Source of the DNA: an uncultured Bacteroidales bacterium
GTDB lineage: Bacteria; Bacteroidota; Bacteroidia; Bacteroidales; P3
Assembly: GCA_900315335.1 (NCBI GenBank)
Contig: OMYR01000028.1
Location: 1-64,000, forward strand
Direction: 5' to 3'
Length of the DNA: 64,000 nucleotides
A model generated the notes under the pieces. It searched no databases. It was not told the DNA's origin and saw nothing but the letters and a program-made list of their open reading frames with translations. This document shows, in pieces, positions 63,235-64,000 of the stretch (the stretch's first letter is position 1; each line of letters opens with the position of its first letter). Both the position numbers and the translations under genes were made by a program.

Positions 63235-63849
63235 ATGAAAATTTTGTGTATTGGCAGGAATTATTCCGAGCATATAAGAGAATTGGGTAACGAAGTCCCG
63301 GAAGATATAATTTTTTTCTTAAAACCGGATACTTCCTTGACCAAGGGTAATGAGGATTTTTATTTTCCTGATTTTTCTTCGGAAATTCACTACGAGTGCG
63401 AGATTGTTGTCAAGATTGATAAGACCGGAAAATGTATTCCGGTGGAGTTCGCAAAAAATTATTATTCTCAGATAGCACTTGGAATAGACTATACATTGAG
63501 GGATATACAGTCGAAATACAAGGCGAAAGGGCTGCCTTGGACTCTTGCGAAAGGTTTCGATTACTCAGCACCGATAAGCGATTTTGTCAATCTTAAAGAT
63601 TTGAATAAGGATATTCAAAACATTGATTTTACGTTACAAAAAAATTCGCAGACGGTACAAGAAGGAAATAGCAAGTATATGTTGCATACAGTAGATGAGA
63701 TAATCGCTTATATATCTCGTTTTATCACGTTAAAGACAGGCGATTTAATTTTTACCGGAACACCGAAAGGTGTTGGACCTATACAAAAAGGCGATGTTTT
63801 GGAAGCATTTTTGGAAGGTAAATCAGTTTTAAGACAAGAGATAAAGTAA
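63235..63849 (+). CDS. Fumarylacetoacetate hydrolase-family protein
   Basis: 204 residues from MKILCIGRNYSEHIRELG, the usual start of short FAH proteins; the longer ORF start at 63172 lies within a terminator stem. Metal-binding acidic residues are in HYECEIVVKIDKTG, and the conserved LGIDYTLRDIQSKYKAKGLPWTLAKGFDYSAPISDF and GDLIFTGTPKGVGPI follow. Short FAH proteins include acylpyruvate hydrolases and oxaloacetate tautomerases/decarboxylases; the substrate is not known. Confidence 0.9.
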   Translation: MKILCIGRNYSEHIRELGNEVPEDIIFFLKPDTSLTKGNEDFYFPDFSSEIHYECEIVVKIDKTGKCIPVEFAKNYYSQIALGIDYTLRDIQSKYKAKGLPWTLAKGFDYSAPISDFVNLKDLNKDIQNIDFTLQKNSQTVQEGNSKYMLHTVDEIIAYISRFITLKTGDLIFTGTPKGVGPIQKGDVLEAFLEGKSVLRQEIK

Positions 63850-63879
63850 AGGAATTTTGTGATAAATGCAATTGAATTA

Positions 63880-63984
63880 TTGTTAATTGACATTATTAAA
63901 TTATTTAGTGAGATTAGCAAAATAATCATTGAGATTAGTAAAATAGTTACTGAAACTAATAAAATAATTAGGGACATTAATAAA
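63880..63984 (+). repeat. 21-bp repeat array at the right edge (5 units)
   Basis: Units at 63880, 63901, 63922, 63943 and 63964, each ending (A/T)TTA(A/G)(T/C)AAA; it may continue beyond the window. Confidence 0.7.
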
Positions 63985-64000
63985 ACGGTCAGACTGAACA

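Noticed and set aside
63708..63977. Minus-strand hydrophobic ORF at the right edge
   Set aside because: It is antisense to the FAH gene plus the repeat array; its ILLISxxI pattern is repeat-derived.

Overview
The window is chromosomal DNA from a low-G+C member of the Bacteroidota, most likely an anaerobic, amino-acid-fermenting Bacteroidales relative. Three things point there. Many genes have the Bacteroidota-type promoter -7 box TAnnTTTG a short distance upstream. The primary sigma factor is the short Bacteroidota form beginning MRQLKITKSI. Several protein families are typical of the phylum (PorT-like barrels, tandem FKBP-type lipoproteins, Rho with a long disordered insert, a MurL-MurD fusion). 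Start codons of several genes were corrected using these promoter boxes.

Layout. 1-1.6 kb: right end of a broken restriction-modification system (methyltransferase-SNase fusion, MjaI-type endonuclease with an in-frame stop). 1.6-4.0 kb (minus): 2-hydroxyacid dehydrogenase, GH25 lysozyme, lipoprotein. 4.1-7.8 kb: beta-CASP nuclease, hutI, Bax-inhibitor-like protein. 8.4-14 kb: dnaA, Na/Pi transporter, dnaK. 14-25 kb: MurL-MurD fusion, RNase R, trkA with two trkH genes, a small membrane protein, pepE. 25-28.8 kb (minus): fabD, dnaX (needs a frameshift), rpoD. 29-32.7 kb (minus): etfB-etfA-acyl-CoA dehydrogenase. 33-40 kb: truA, glycyl-tRNA synthetase, rho, outer-membrane barrels. 39.9-44.7 kb (minus): O-methyltransferase, kamC, kamB, kamA. 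44.8-49 kb: xseA/xseB, secreted proteins. 49.5-54.6 kb: a very large protein of unknown function broken by three frameshifts, a small partner ORF, and a roughly 0.7-kb G+C-richer stretch without convincing coding, ending in a strong terminator. 54.8-58.5 kb: kamDE and a divergent HTH regulator with an operator array between them. 58.6-63.9 kb: NrnA-like phosphoesterase, three FKBP-type proteins, a DnaQ-like exonuclease, an FAH-family hydrolase.

Metabolic theme. kamA, kamBC, kamDE and an acyl-CoA dehydrogenase with EtfAB are parts of lysine fermentation to acetate and butyrate. The remaining steps (kdd, kce, kal, CoA transferase) are not in the window.

The most unusual signal is a dispersed, modular 21-bp repeat, found as short tandem arrays at about 14 loci. 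Most are intergenic, but two lie in frame inside genes (murL-murD and the HTH regulator), where they encode heptad repeats. Other highlights are the putative structured RNA at 53.9-54.6 kb, the A9 slip site of dnaX, and a TTCATAAANNTGAA operator array that appears to link the HTH regulator to kamDE.
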